This document shows, one piece after another, positions 16,721 to 26,479 of a stretch of DNA of 64,000 nucleotides. The translations under genes and the position numbers were made by a program. The stretch is from Diacronema lutheri. Taxonomy: Eukaryota > Haptophyta > Pavlovophyceae > Pavlovales > Pavlovaceae. The number at the start of each line of letters is the position of its first letter. The first letter of the stretch is position 1. Below the pieces are notes generated by a model that made no database searches, was not told the DNA's origin, and was given only the letters and a program-made list of their open reading frames with translations. The stretch is taken from NCBI GenBank assembly GCA_019448385.1, contig JAGTXO010000001.1, forward strand, positions 2,418,001-2,482,000, read 5' to 3'.

Positions 16721-19700
16721 TCAGGCGGTTTCGGACCCTCCGGACTCACCCGCAGCCTCTGCTGCGCGCACGGCATCCGTGGGCTCCACATCGCGAGCTG
16801 CCGGCGCCGACGCCGCCGGTTGCGTGTCTGCCGCCGGTTGCGTGTTCGCCGCCGGTTGCGTGTCTGCCGCCGGTTGCGTGTCTGCCGCCGGTTGCGTGTC
16901 TGCCGCCGGTTGCGTGTTCGCCGCCGGTTGCGTGTCTGCCGCCGGTTGCGTGTCTGCCGCCGGTTGCGTGTCCACCGCCGGTTGCGTGTCCGCTGCCGGT
17001 TGCGTGTCCGCCGCCGGTTGCGTGTTCGCCGCCGGCAGGTGCTGCGGCATCTCGGCACGCCCATTGCTTTCGGCCTGAGCGCCCGACACAGCGCCGCCGC
17101 ATGCCGCGGCCATGCCCAGCGCGCCGCGTCCGCGCGGTCTCGCCGCGAGCGCGTCTGCGTGCAGACGATTGGCAGCGGGCGGCGCGCCCAGACTCGCAAG
17201 ACGCGTCGCCGGCGCGCTGCCCGCCGCGCTGCCGGCCGCGCGCATGCCCGCGACGAGCGACGCGCGCCCAAGCGCAGCGTCCAGGCTCGACGCTGCAGCG
17301 CGCGTGTGCGCCGCAGCCTCCGCGACCGCGTCGATTTCGCGCTTGAAGCTGTCGTCGTCGTCGCCCGCGCCGTCAATGCTGGCGGGCGCACCGCACGCCG
17401 ACAGCGCCGCGGCCATGACCGGGTCGGCCGCGAGCTCCGTCGCGAGCGCCGCGCCCGCGGCGAGCGCTAGCGCCGCCTCCTGCTCGGCGTATGTGCGGCC
17501 CGCCTCCGCATCCTCCGCAAGCGAGGGATCCGCGGCCATCCTCGCGGCGACGCGCGTAGCAAGCACACGCCGGCGCGCAATGTCGATTTGAAACGGGTGC
17601 TTCTCTGAGCGCGCACCCGTCGGCGTGTGTTCAAAGACGGGTGGCTTGCGCGCGCGGCTCAGCGGCGAGGCGGCGACACCCGCGCCGACGCCCGCGTCGA
17701 AAGCGCCCAGCTCGGCGTCGGGCCTGGCCGAGGCCGCGCCGGCCTCGTCGGCGACGCGCTCGTGCACCTCGCGCCACCCGGCGGGCAGCGCGGGCGAGTG
17801 TAGCGCGAGCTCGGCGATCGTGAGCATCTCGCAGTCGGCGTCCGAGCGCGCGTCGATCCCGAGTGCGGACGCTGCAGTCAGGATTGTCTGCACGGACACC
17901 GGACCCAACCGGACGGCGCGAAAGCGCACAAAACGGAAGCGTGCGCGCATCCCGGCGTGCAGCGCGCACATGGCGTGCCGCAGGCGCGCCTCGGCCGCCG
18001 CGGCGCGAGCGGCGGCGGAGCCGGCTGGCACGGGCGCGCGCTGTGGCGGCGCGGCGGTGGCGGCGCGAGGCGGCTGCGCCGGCTCGCCGCTGGCGACGCG
18101 CCCGTCTTCCGTGGTGAGCGTGCGCCGGCGCGAGCGCACGTCGAGCTCGTCGTGCGCGCCGGCGCGCGCGCTCGCGCCGTGCTGCGGCTGCTGCTGCTGC
18201 CGCTGCTGCTGCTGCGCCGGCGGCGCGTGCCCCTCCTCGCCGGCCTCGCCATCCGACGACGACGAGTCCTCACCGTCCGCGCGCGAGACGCGCCGCGTCC
18301 TGCACGCCGGCACCCCCATTGCCTCATGACCAGGCCCACCGCCACTCGCGCTCGGGAAGCCATGCTGGATCTCGCTCGGGAAGCCATGCTGGATCTCGCG
18401 CGCGGCGCGCGCGGTCGCCGCGCCCGGGCCGTGCAGCGGCAGCGGCATTGCCTTGAGCCGGCGGCTTCGCGCAAAGTCGAAGTAGTAGGGTGCCCCTTTG
18501 GGCGAGACGAATTGAAAAATGGGCGCGAAGTCCTCCCATCGGCGCGGGCGCGCCTCTGCGCGTGCGCGCTCGTAACTGACAGTCTCGTGCACGGCGGCGA
18601 GAAGTGGGTGGTGTTCCGACTGTGGCGGGGCGAAGCGTGGCGGGACGCGGCAAAGCAGGGGCGGCGCGCGCGGCGCGCGCGCGCGGTGACGTGCGACGGC
18701 GGGTGGCGCAGCGGGGCGGTGCGGTCCAAATGCGCGCGGCAGCATGCGCGCGCGCGCTCGCAGCGCACCGTCTGGCGCGTCAGCTCGTGGCGCACGCGTA
18801 GCGGGAGGACGCACTGCCCGCGCGGACGGTCGGGGGCCTCGGCGTCGTCGACTGGCACCTCCTCCCATGCCCACGGCAGAGGTGCAACAAGGGCAGCAAT
18901 CGCAATCCTGCGCTCCGGTGCAAAAGTCCGGTGCAAAAGTCCGGTGCAAAAGTCCGGTGCAAAAGCCACACAATCGGGTCGTGCAGTCGCGAGACGCGAG
19001 CGGTCGGGTCGCATGAGCCGCCCACGTGGCCACGCGGTCGCACAGCGCGTGAGCCCATTTGCCGCGCGCGCAGGGCTTGCACGCGCCTGGCGCGCGCGAG
19101 CCTTTGCGCGCGCGCCTTCGCGCGTACCACACGAGGTGCCATTCGCCCGTGCTGGGCGCGAGGGAGATGCCAAGCTTGTCGCACATGCCCGCCACGTCGG
19201 CGGGCGTGATGACGGCGACGCCCTCCGCGCCAGGCGCGGAGGGCGAGGCGAGCGACGGGCGCGGGCGCAGCTGCATCACCGCGCGCACCGCCGCCCAGCG
19301 CGCGTTGGCCGGCGTGAGGATCGCCGTTGGGCCGTGTGACGCGGCGTGCGCGGCCGGACGTTGGCTTGGCGAGGCTGCGCGCGCGCCGGCGCCGACGCCG
19401 TCCGGCACGTTGCCGCCGTGCGCCTGCGCGCCGAGCGGTGCGGCGACGACGCGCGAGACTCGCACGGCGCTGCGATGCGAGCGCGCGCCCCACTCGTCGG
19501 TGCTCCCGCTGTCCGTGCGCCCACCCCTCGACAGGCGGCGCGCGGACACACCGCCGAGCGCGCCGTGCGCGAGAGCGCGATTCGCGGCGGCGGTTGCGTT
19601 GCCAACGACGAAGCCAGCCAGCGAGCCCGTGCGCTGCTGCGGCGGCGGCTGTGCGAAGCCCGCAGACGCGCCCGGCCTGTGCGTAGGCCCCGTCGCCGAG

Positions 19701-22700
19701 TCGCGACGGTTCGATTGACTCGCGCGCCGCGCCGGCGGCGGAGACGGCGCTGACGCTGGCGCCGAATCCGCGTTCAGCCCCAGAGCGTCGCCAAGCACAT
19801 CGGCGCCGCCTTCGCCAGCCACCTCGCCCAGCCTGCGCGCGAGCCCTTTCTGCGCAAGCCGGCGGCTCGAGCCGCCGTCCGCCCAAGGCTCGTCATGCAG
19901 CGGCGCCGCGAGAAGCGCTTCCGCGCCAGCCGTGACGGCGGTGGCGCCGCCGCCGCTCCCGCCGCCGCCGCCGCCACCACCGCTACCACCACCACCGCCG
20001 CCCACCGTTGCCGCCGGCTGCTCCGAGCCAACGTCGCCCGACGCGTCGCGTGCGGCGGCACGCAGCATGACCCACCCATCCTCCGGCGAGGCAGCCTCAA
20101 GCGCGGCGATCTGCGCGAGCACGCGTCGGCGCTCGGCCTTGACGACGCGGCGGCGCTCGTGGAGCGGGCCAAGCTGCGCGACGACGTGCACGTGCGGCTC
20201 GACCGCCGCCTCCAACTCGGCGCTCAACTTGTCGAGCGCGCCATGCAGCCACTCCCTGGCGGCGCGGAGGTCGGCCGGACAGTGGGTCCTCAGGCGCGAG
20301 AGCACGCGCAGCCTTCCGCCCAGCTCGTCGCGGATGCGCTTGAGCGCGTGCATCGAGCCGGGTGCCTTGCCCTGCTCCGCCTCTTCCTCCGCCGCCGCCG
20401 CCGCCTCGCGCGCCGCCGCCTCCGCGCCCGCACGCGCCTCAGCCGCCGCCATGCTGTCCGCCATGCTGTCCGCCATGCTGTCCAGCTCCGTTGCGGCCCA
20501 GTCGAGCCCTGCCCCAAGGAGGCCCGCGTCAACGTCCGTGCCGACGGCGGCCCTCAGGCTCCCCGTGCGCGCGCGCCGAAGCGCGAGCACCGAAGCGCGT
20601 CGGCGCGGCGCGGCGCCGTTACCGTTCGCTGGCGCGTCGCCGACCGCCGAGTCACGCGCGGCGCGCCGATCGGTTCGAACGCGAGCGGCCGCCGCGGTCG
20701 CGGCGCGCGCGCGCAGCGCCTCCTTGCGCCGGCGCGCGCCGTCGAGCGCGCGGTCGTTCGCGATCTGTGCGGCGACGAGCAGGTCGTCCTCCTGCTTGAG
20801 CGCGCGCCGAGCGTTGAAGACGCCTTCGATCACGCCCGGTGGCGGCACGGGCAGGAGCTGAATGCACACGGGCCGCGACGACGACGACGCCTGCGACGCC
20901 GCCGGCGACGCCGCCGTGGACGGCGACACGTCTGTGCCACGACCGGACGGCCGCTCGGCTGCGGCAGCGAGCGCGGCGGCGGCCGCAAGCGATGGCGGCG
21001 CGGCCCTGCCGGCGGATGCCGCCTCGCCCGCCACGGCCGCCGCCGCGGCCGCGGCCAACGCCGCCTCGCCCGCCGCGGCCGACACGCGGCGCGAAACGCT
21101 GCCACGCGCCGCCGCAGACTCGCCGCGCAGCGCGGCCGCAGTTGCAAGCAGCGGCACCTGCTCGTCGGCGAGCGCCTGCGCGAGCATGTGCGCGAGCTCG
21201 AGGCCACCGATCGTGAACGTGTCGCTGGGCGATTGCGTGTTCTTGGCGCCAGCCACCTCGCCGCTCGCGCCTCCGGCGCCGACGCTTCCACCGCCGGCCG
21301 TTCGAGCGCAGCCGCCGCCGCTCGCCGCGTGGCCGATGCCGCCGCCACCGCCGCCGCCGCCGCGGCGCGAGCCTATGCCGGGCGTGCCGTCCGGCTGCGC
21401 GCGAATCCCCGTGCCCAGCTCTTCCGGATCGCGCCCGCCCTCGTCCGGACCCGCGCGCGGCGGCGCGGGCGCAATCCGGATGGTCGCGAGCACGCACTGC
21501 GCCGAATGCATGGCGCCGCCGCCGTCGACTCCGCCCTCGTCGCGCGCGCGCGCGTCGCCGCCGGCTGCGGCATCGAGCTGCACGAGCGACGCGACGCGCA
21601 GCTGTAACGCACTCGCTGGCGCGCCCGAGAAGGCGCGCAGATCGTCGGCGAGGGCGGCGCCGACGGACGCGGCGTCGACCGTTGGCGGCCGGCCACCTGC
21701 ACCGCCGGCCGCCGGCGACGCGGACGGCGGTGACGCGAGCCAGAGCCGTGCGGTCACCGCGCCAGGCTGCGCGGCCGCGGCCCGGCGCAGCAGCGCGATC
21801 TGCGCGCGCGCGCCGCGCAGCGATCTCAGCGCGGCGCGCGACGACTTGAAGGGCGGCTTGGTCGCGTTGGTACCGACGATCATCGCAACGTGCTGCGTGC
21901 GCAGCAGCTGGCAGTTCTGCCAGAGCAGCGCGCGCGCGTGCTCCTCGAGCGCCGCTGCCATCCTCGCGCCGCCGTCCGCCGCGGCGCACGCCTCCGCAAT
22001 GCGCGCCTGCGCCTCGTCATCGGCGAGCGCGACGTCCGCCAAGCGGCGCGCGCGCGTGCTCTCCGCCGCCGCGATCACACCGGCCTCGCGCACGCGCTTG
22101 CGCAGCTCGTCGAGCACCTCGCCTGCCGCCGCGTCCGCCGCGCCCGCCGCCGCGCCCGCCGCCTTGCGCAGGTTGGCCGAGAGCTCGTTGAGCGCGCCCA
22201 GACCGCCACTCGCGCTCTCAGCAACGGCGCTCGCACCCTCCGCCCTGCGCAGCTGCCGCTCGGCCTCGGTTCGCTCGGCGCGGCGCGCGTCCGACGCTGC
22301 GCCCAGCTGCGCGACGTGGCCCGCAACCGTCTCCGCGGCAAAATCTGCGCCGTCCGCTGCGTGCACGCCCGCCGCGCCGACGGCCGCGAGCGTCCGCGCC
22401 GAGCCGAGAACCTTCGCGTACTGGCATCTGCTGCGGACCACGGCGCGCCACAGCTCGCGGCAGACGGCAACGCCGATCGCCGGCACGGGCGTGCTGCCGG
22501 AGCGCTGCCGCGCACCGCCCACTGAGATGCCGCTCGCCGGCGTGCCCGCGCCATCCACCGCACCGCCGCCCGTGATGGCGTCGCCGGCGGCGCCGCTGGC
22601 GTTTGCGCCCGTCGCGTCGCGGCGCCCCTCCGCCGCGTTCAGCTGCGAGCGCAGCTGCGCGGCGTGCGCGTTGATGCACTCGCGCGCGAGCGCGAGTGCG

Positions 22701-25102
22701 ACGCGCGCCTCGTTCTGGCCCGGCGGCGGCGGGAGCGACGCGTCGAGCTTGGCGAGCGCGGCGACCGCGCCGTCGGCGCGCACGGCGCGCTCAAGCGCGA
22801 CCCAGCGCGCGCCCGGCCCGCCCGGCCGCTCGGCCGCGTCCGCGGCCGCATCGCGCGCCGCGGCGCGCATCTCAACCGAGCGCGCGTGCGCCTCATAGCC
22901 CGCCGCCGCCGAAGCGGCGAGGAGCTCCGCCGCGCCCGCCGCCGCCGCGGACGCGCCGTGCCCGAGCCGCAGTGTTCGAAGCCACTCCGCGCGGCACACG
23001 GCCGCTGCGGTCGCCCATCGCCGCGTGTGCCTTTGCCAGCGCACAATGGCGCCGCCAAGATGGCTGCCGTTGCGCGCCTGCTGCTCTGCCAGTCGAAGCG
23101 CGAACGCAACGGCGCGCGTGCGCAGCCGGTGCAGCTCGACACGCGCGGCGCGCGTGCGCACGGCCGCTTGGATCCGTGTCAGCCGGCGGAGCCGCGCAGC
23201 GACGATGAAGACCTCCTCGCGCCACGCGGCCGCGCGCAAGGCGCGCATGGCGTTGCGCCGCCGGCGCGCGATTGAGTCGCGCCGCGCACGCGTCTGCATG
23301 ATCCGCGCCGCCGCGCTCGCAATGTCCGCGTTCGGCTCGCCTCCGCTCGCCGCGCGGAGAAGGGTGGCGCGCTCGTGCGCATACCGCTGCATGATCCGCG
23401 CAGCCTCTGCTTCTTGCCGCGCGCGACGCTCGTGCACGCGACGGCACGACAAATACCGACGGAGCGCGAAGACGATCCGCGTCGACGCCACGTCGCGCTG
23501 CTCCGCCCGGCGCAGCCGGCGCTGCAGCGCCGCGCCCGAGCCGAATAGCGCGACGGCGCCCGCTCGCCACGCATCGTCGCCCATCGCGATCCCGTACGCA
23601 TCCGCGCCAACCCGCGCGGGCGCGTCGCCGTCGGCGCGCGCGTGCCCTGAGCCGTCGATGCCGTCGAGGTCGGGCGCGGGCAGCGCGGGCAGCGCGGGCA
23701 GCGCGCGCGCGCGGCTGCTCGCACGCCGCGCGTCCGTGCGCCGCGTGGACGCGGCCGCGTCGTCGCGAGCCGTCGGCGCGGCGCGATCGCGCGCGAGCGC
23801 GTTCGCGCCCGCCGCCGCGCGCTCGGTCTCGAGCGCGCGGAGGCGCAGGCGGAGCGAGCGGCCGAGGGCGCGATGGAGCGTCCGCTCGGCCGTGGCCATC
23901 GCGGCGAGCTCGGCCGGCGCGTGGCTCGCCTCGGGGCGGAGCACGGCGAGCGCGTCGTCGTCCGCCGCGCCGCCCGCGCCGTGCGTCGAGCGCGCGAGCA
24001 CGTCGAGCTCGTGTTCGAAGAAGCGCAGGCTGAACGGGTCGGACGCAGTTGGTAGAGGCAGGTTCCAAAAGTCGGTTGCGCACCGCAGCAGCGCGCCCCA
24101 GCCGTGCCAGATGTTTGCGTTCTCGCGCGCGACGACGTCGTGCGGCACCTCCGCGACGAAACTTAAAGCAATCGGCCGAAAAAGCGGCGCCGGGTGGCGC
24201 ACTTCGCCCGACGCGGCGGCGAGGGCGACGGAGCGGGCGGGCGTGCGCGTCGTCAGGCCGCTGTACGCCAGGTCCGCCGACAGCTTGAGCGCCGCGCGCC
24301 GCGTGCCCGGCGCGGCCATCACGAACATGGAGATCGCCTGCGCAGCCGCAGCAGTCGACCGCCGACTGCCCAAGCGCGGCGTGCGCGCGCGGCGCGCGCG
24401 CGCGAGCTTGCGCGCGGCGCTGAGAGCGCGCCCGCCACTCTTGGCGCTTCCGAGGGCAGGCGGGGACAGCAGCTTGCTCGCGCCGCGGCGCTCGAGCGGG
24501 GACGTGGGCGAGTCGGCGCTCGTGCGCGCGCGCTCGCGGACGGCGACCCGCACGGGCGAAAGGGCGGCGAGGCGGGCGGGCCAGGTCTCGCGCGCGGCGG
24601 CCCAGTCGTCGAAGATGAGCAGCAGCTGCAACAATGCCGACCGCAGCGCGGCGAGGGCCGGTGCGATCTCGGCGAGAGCGCGCCGGCGCGCGCCGTCACC
24701 GGCGGTGCGCGAGCGGCCGAGAGCCTCGGCAATCTCCGCGTACGCCGCGTCGAGCTGCACGCTGAGGGACTCCCTGCGGCGTTCATAGAGCGCGACGGCC
24801 TCCTCAAACTGCCAGATGTGGTTCGTGATCGCCGGTGGCGCGAACGGGCGCGGCCCCGCCAGCGGCTGCAGGCTGCCGAGGCGCCCCGCGTGCGACGGCG
24901 GCGGCGGCGAAGCGCGCACGACCATCAAGCCGTCGCGCGCGCCGCGGACGGTGTGCGGCGCGTAGCCGGCGGCTGCCGCCACGGCGATGCGGCCGCACGA
25001 CTGCGGCGAGAGCGAGCGGCTGGCCGCCGCGACGCGGCTGCGCAGCAGCCCGTCGCGCCTCGGCCGACCGCGGGGCCTCGCCTGCACGTCGAACGCCAGC
25101 AT
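16721..25102 (-). CDS. Giant IQ-motif/WW-domain protein, CEP164-like, putative centriole/cilium protein
   Basis: About 2,622 aa if one 513-nt intron (18620-19132) is removed; 2,793 aa if retained, because the intron is a multiple of three and stays open. Basic IQ-like helices occupy about residues 548-708 (RIMQTRARRDSIARRRR, RIQAAVRTRAARVELHRL). Long Ala/Arg/Glu-rich helical stretches follow. Two modules of the CEP164 N-terminal kind occur late: CDKLGISLAPSTGEWHL spliced to SEHHPLLAAVHETVSYE then WEDFAPIFQFVS..GAPYYFDFARS; and ALGIDARSDADCEMLTIAEL then PALPAGWREV, FEHTPTGARSEKHPF. CEP164-type WW proteins sit on centriole distal appendages and support cilium assembly. Polyglutamine, a repeated EIQHGFPS and a TQPAA array add low complexity. 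The start at 25102 is just inside the hAT left flank. Identity is tentative. Confidence 0.6.
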   Translation of the reverse strand: MLAFDVQARPRGRPRRDGLLRSRVAAASRSLSPQSCGRIAVAAAAGYAPHTVRGARDGLMVVRASPPPPSHAGRLGSLQPLAGPRPFAPPAITNHIWQFEEAVALYERRRESLSVQLDAAYAEIAEALGRSRTAGDGARRRALAEIAPALAALRSALLQLLLIFDDWAAARETWPARLAALSPVRVAVRERARTSADSPTSPLERRGASKLLSPPALGSAKSGGRALSAARKLARARRARTPRLGSRRSTAAAAQAISMFVMAAPGTRRAALKLSADLAYSGLTTRTPARSVALAAASGEVRHPAPLFRPIALSFVAEVPHDVVARENANIWHGWGALLRCATDFWNLPLPTASDPFSLRFFEHELDVLARSTHGAGGAADDDALAVLRPEASHAPAELAAMATAERTLHRALGRSLRLRLRALETERAAAGANALARDRAAPTARDDAAASTRRTDARRASSRARALPALPALPAPDLDGIDGSGHARADGDAPARVGADAYGIAMGDDAWRAGAVALFGSGAALQRRLRRAEQRDVASTRIVFALRRYLSCRRVHERRARQEAEAARIMQRYAHERATLLRAASGGEPNADIASAAARIMQTRARRDSIARRRRNAMRALRAAAWREEVFIVAARLRRLTRIQAAVRTRAARVELHRLRTRAVAFALRLAEQQARNGSHLGGAIVRWQRHTRRWATAAAVCRAEWLRTLRLGHGASAAAAGAAELLAASAAAGYEAHARSVEMRAAARDAAADAAERPGGPGARWVALERAVRADGAVAALAKLDASLPPPPGQNEARVALALARECINAHAAQLRSQLNAAEGRRDATGANASGAAGDAITGGGAVDGAGTPASGISVGGARQRSGSTPVPAIGVAVCRELWRAVVRSRCQYAKVLGSARTLAAVGAAGVHAADGADFAAETVAGHVAQLGAASDARRAERTEAERQLRRAEGASAVAESASGGLGALNELSANLRKAAGAAAGAADAAAGEVLDELRKRVREAGVIAAAESTRARRLADVALADDEAQARIAEACAAADGGARMAAALEEHARALLWQNCQLLRTQHVAMIVGTNATKPPFKSSRAALRSLRGARAQIALLRRAAAAQPGAVTARLWLASPPSASPAAGGAGGRPPTVDAASVGAALADDLRAFSGAPASALQLRVASLVQLDAAAGGDARARDEGGVDGGGAMHSAQCVLATIRIAPAPPRAGPDEGGRDPEELGTGIRAQPDGTPGIGSRRGGGGGGGGIGHAASGGGCARTAGGGSVGAGGASGEVAGAKNTQSPSDTFTIGGLELAHMLAQALADEQVPLLATAAALRGESAAARGSVSRRVSAAAGEAALAAAAAAAVAGEAASAGRAAPPSLAAAAALAAAAERPSGRGTDVSPSTAASPAASQASSSSRPVCIQLLPVPPPGVIEGVFNARRALKQEDDLLVAAQIANDRALDGARRRKEALRARAATAAAARVRTDRRAARDSAVGDAPANGNGAAPRRRASVLALRRARTGSLRAAVGTDVDAGLLGAGLDWAATELDSMADSMADSMAAAEARAGAEAAAREAAAAAEEEAEQGKAPGSMHALKRIRDELGGRLRVLSRLRTHCPADLRAAREWLHGALDKLSAELEAAVEPHVHVVAQLGPLHERRRVVKAERRRVLAQIAALEAASPEDGWVMLRAAARDASGDVGSEQPAATVGGGGGGSGGGGGGGGSGGGATAVTAGAEALLAAPLHDEPWADGGSSRRLAQKGLARRLGEVAGEGGADVLGDALGLNADSAPASAPSPPPARRASQSNRRDSATGPTHRPGASAGFAQPPPQQRTGSLAGFVVGNATAAANRALAHGALGGVSARRLSRGGRTDSGSTDEWGARSHRSAVRVSRVVAAPLGAQAHGGNVPDGVGAGARAASPSQRPAAHAASHGPTAILTPANARWAAVRAVMQLRPRPSLASPSAPGAEGVAVITPADVAGMCDKLGISLAPSTGEWHLVWYARRRARKGSRAPGACKPCARGKWAHALCDRVATWAAHATRPLASRDCTTRLCGFCTGLLHRTFAPDFCTGAQDCDCCPCCTSAVGMGGGASRRRRGPRPSARAVRPPATRAPRADAPDGALRARARMLPRAFGPHRPAAPPAVARHRARAPRAPPLLCRVPPRFAPPQSEHHPLLAAVHETVSYERARAEARPRRWEDFAPIFQFVSPKGAPYYFDFARSRRLKAMPLPLHGPGAATARAAREIQHGFPSEIQHGFPSASGGGPGHEAMGVPACRTRRVSRADGEDSSSSDGEAGEEGHAPPAQQQQRQQQQPQHGASARAGAHDELDVRSRRRTLTTEDGRVASGEPAQPPRAATAAPPQRAPVPAGSAAARAAAAEARLRHAMCALHAGMRARFRFVRFRAVRLGPVSVQTILTAASALGIDARSDADCEMLTIAELALHSPALPAGWREVHERVADEAGAASARPDAELGAFDAGVGAGVAASPLSRARKPPVFEHTPTGARSEKHPFQIDIARRRVLATRVAARMAADPSLAEDAEAGRTYAEQEAALALAAGAALATELAADPVMAAALSACGAPASIDGAGDDDDSFKREIDAVAEAAAHTRAAASSLDAALGRASLVAGMRAAGSAAGSAPATRLASLGAPPAANRLHADALAARPRGRGALGMAAACGGAVSGAQAESNGRAEMPQHLPAANTQPAADTQPAADTQPAVDTQPAADTQPAADTQPAANTQPAADTQPAADTQPAADTQPAANTQPAADTQPAASAPAARDVEPTDAVRAAEAAGESGGSETA
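16811..17026 (-). repeat. Twelve tandem 18-bp units encoding [D/N]TQPAA
   Basis: In-frame minisatellite at the C-terminus of the giant WW/IQ protein. Twelve six-residue units, nearly all DTQPAA or NTQPAA with one ending in V, occupy the last part of the protein before SAPAARDVEPTDAV. Differences between units are mostly single bases, so the array is young or actively homogenised, and copy number is likely to vary between strains. Confidence 0.95.
18914..18965 (+). repeat. Four tandem 13-bp units inside the WW/IQ gene intron
   Basis: Perfect tandem copies of tccggtgcaaaag within the proposed 513-nt intron (18620-19132). The array makes the translated intron read TFAPDFCTGLLH, unlike the flanking protein, which supports removal of this segment by splicing. 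Confidence 0.9.
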
Positions 25103-25158
25103 GGCTGCGCGCGTTGGTAACCGACACAAAGTGAAACGCGCGAAAAGGCGGCTCTCTG

Positions 25159-26460
25159 CAGTGTTCGGCGTTTGGCTAAGTGTTGGCCAAACACCAAACA
25201 GTTTGGCAAACGCGTTTGCCAAACAGCCCGTTTGCCAAACGTTTGTTTGACGGAGCTCGACAGACCCTCCCGCCAAACAGTTTGCCAAACTGTTTGGTTG
25301 AGCCTCGGTTGGCCCAACTGTTTGGCAAACAACCGGACTGCAGCCCCCGGGGAGAGTCCGGGGGGCACAGGGCTGGGGAAGTCGGAAATGCATGATGCCG
25401 TCGACATGATTGTTCGCCGGCGGGGGCGCCGCCGACATCGACATCTATGGCGACGTCGACGCTGAGCCTGGCGACTACGACGCCGACGTCGATGCTAGCT
25501 CTTGGCTTGGCTGCTGTGACCGCCGCGGACCGGCATGCTCCGTTCCCAGCCTGCTGTACGACGGCGCCCCCCGTCGTCACGGGTAAGCGAGGATCGTCGT
25601 CGAGCGTGTGGCAAATCTTTCGGCCGCTCACAGCCGAGGGCGTCGCCCGCCTCCACGCAATGCGGATGGCATGGGGAGGTTTTTGGACTCCGCGTACATG
25701 CCGGCGCACGTCTGCTGTTTTGCCTTGGACGCGGGCCGGCGCTGCAACCACGCCATCCAGATGAACCGCGGTGTCAAGAACAAGGACGTCCGGGACTGAC
25801 GGCGCGTGGGTCACGACGCCGGCGGTCAGGCACATGGAGGCGAAGCACCCCACCTCGACTGTGGCCGAGCAATCGTTGTATCGCTCCGCGGTGGCGCGCT
25901 CGTCGCGCGTCGCGTCGATGACATTGGTGGCCGGCCAAGCTGCGACGGCGACGGCGGCGGCGGGCAAGGCCAAGCAGACGTTCCTCGACGGGATGATGAC
26001 GCTCTCCAAAGCCGAGCAGCAGCTCCTTGGCGACACCCTCCTTGTCATCCGGCAACTCCCCCTTGGCGAGGAGGAGCTCGAGATGCTCTGCCTCCTGCGC
26101 ATCAACTTTGGCTTCATGGAGCACATGCGCGGAGCGCACCCCGACCTCTCAGGGCAGAGATTCAATGTCAGCGAGCCAGCGGCCGCTTGTGACGACTCTG
26201 AGTGTGAGGGTGACTGACTGATATTGACTTAGAGTGACTTTTGACTAGTGCGGCAGCGTTTCCGGACAAGGTCCGGCACAGTCCGGGCACGTGCACTGTT
26301 GGGCCAACAGTTTGGCCAACTGGCCAAACTGTTTGTCAAACTGTTTGTTTGGGTGGCATGCTGACCAAACTGTTTGGCCAAGTGTTTGGTCAAACGGTCG
26401 TCATTCCAAACAGTTGGGCCAAAAATTTTCCTCGCCTGCGGCGCCAAACGCCGAACACTG
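25159..26460 (+). mobile_element. hAT-superfamily DNA transposon, 1,302 bp, with BED-finger remnant
   Basis: Termini are perfect 18-bp inverted repeats (CAGTGTTCGGCGTTTGGC at 25159-25176; complement at 26443-26460), flanked by an exact 8-bp target duplication GCTCTCTG (25151-25158 and 26461-26468). An 8-bp duplication and ends starting CAGTG define hAT. Both subterminal regions (25177-25350 and 26290-26420) carry many direct and inverted TTTGGCAAAC-like motifs, as hAT transposase sites do. The interior has plus-strand pieces of a BED zinc finger: SSSVWQIF, then CCFALDAGRRC, then TTPAVRHMEAKHP, spread over different frames, followed by an open segment to a stop at 26217. It is too short for a full transposase, so non-autonomous. 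Perfect ends and duplication imply recent insertion. Confidence 0.92.
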
Positions 26461-26479
26461 GCTCTCTGCCCTGCCAGGC

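Noticed and set aside
19895-22898. Long plus-strand frames inside the giant WW/IQ gene
   Set aside because: They are antisense shadows of low-complexity coding sequence with extreme Arg or Pro/Ser bias and no domain signal.
25103-25444. N-terminal extension of the giant minus-strand frame beyond 25102
   Set aside because: It runs into the hAT element's inverted-repeat region and translates its TTTGGCAAAC motifs. The Met at 25102 lies just before the element's target duplication.
26291-26479. Upstream extension of the coiled-coil gene at 26480
   Set aside because: This part is transposon terminal sequence. The open frame across it is fortuitous.
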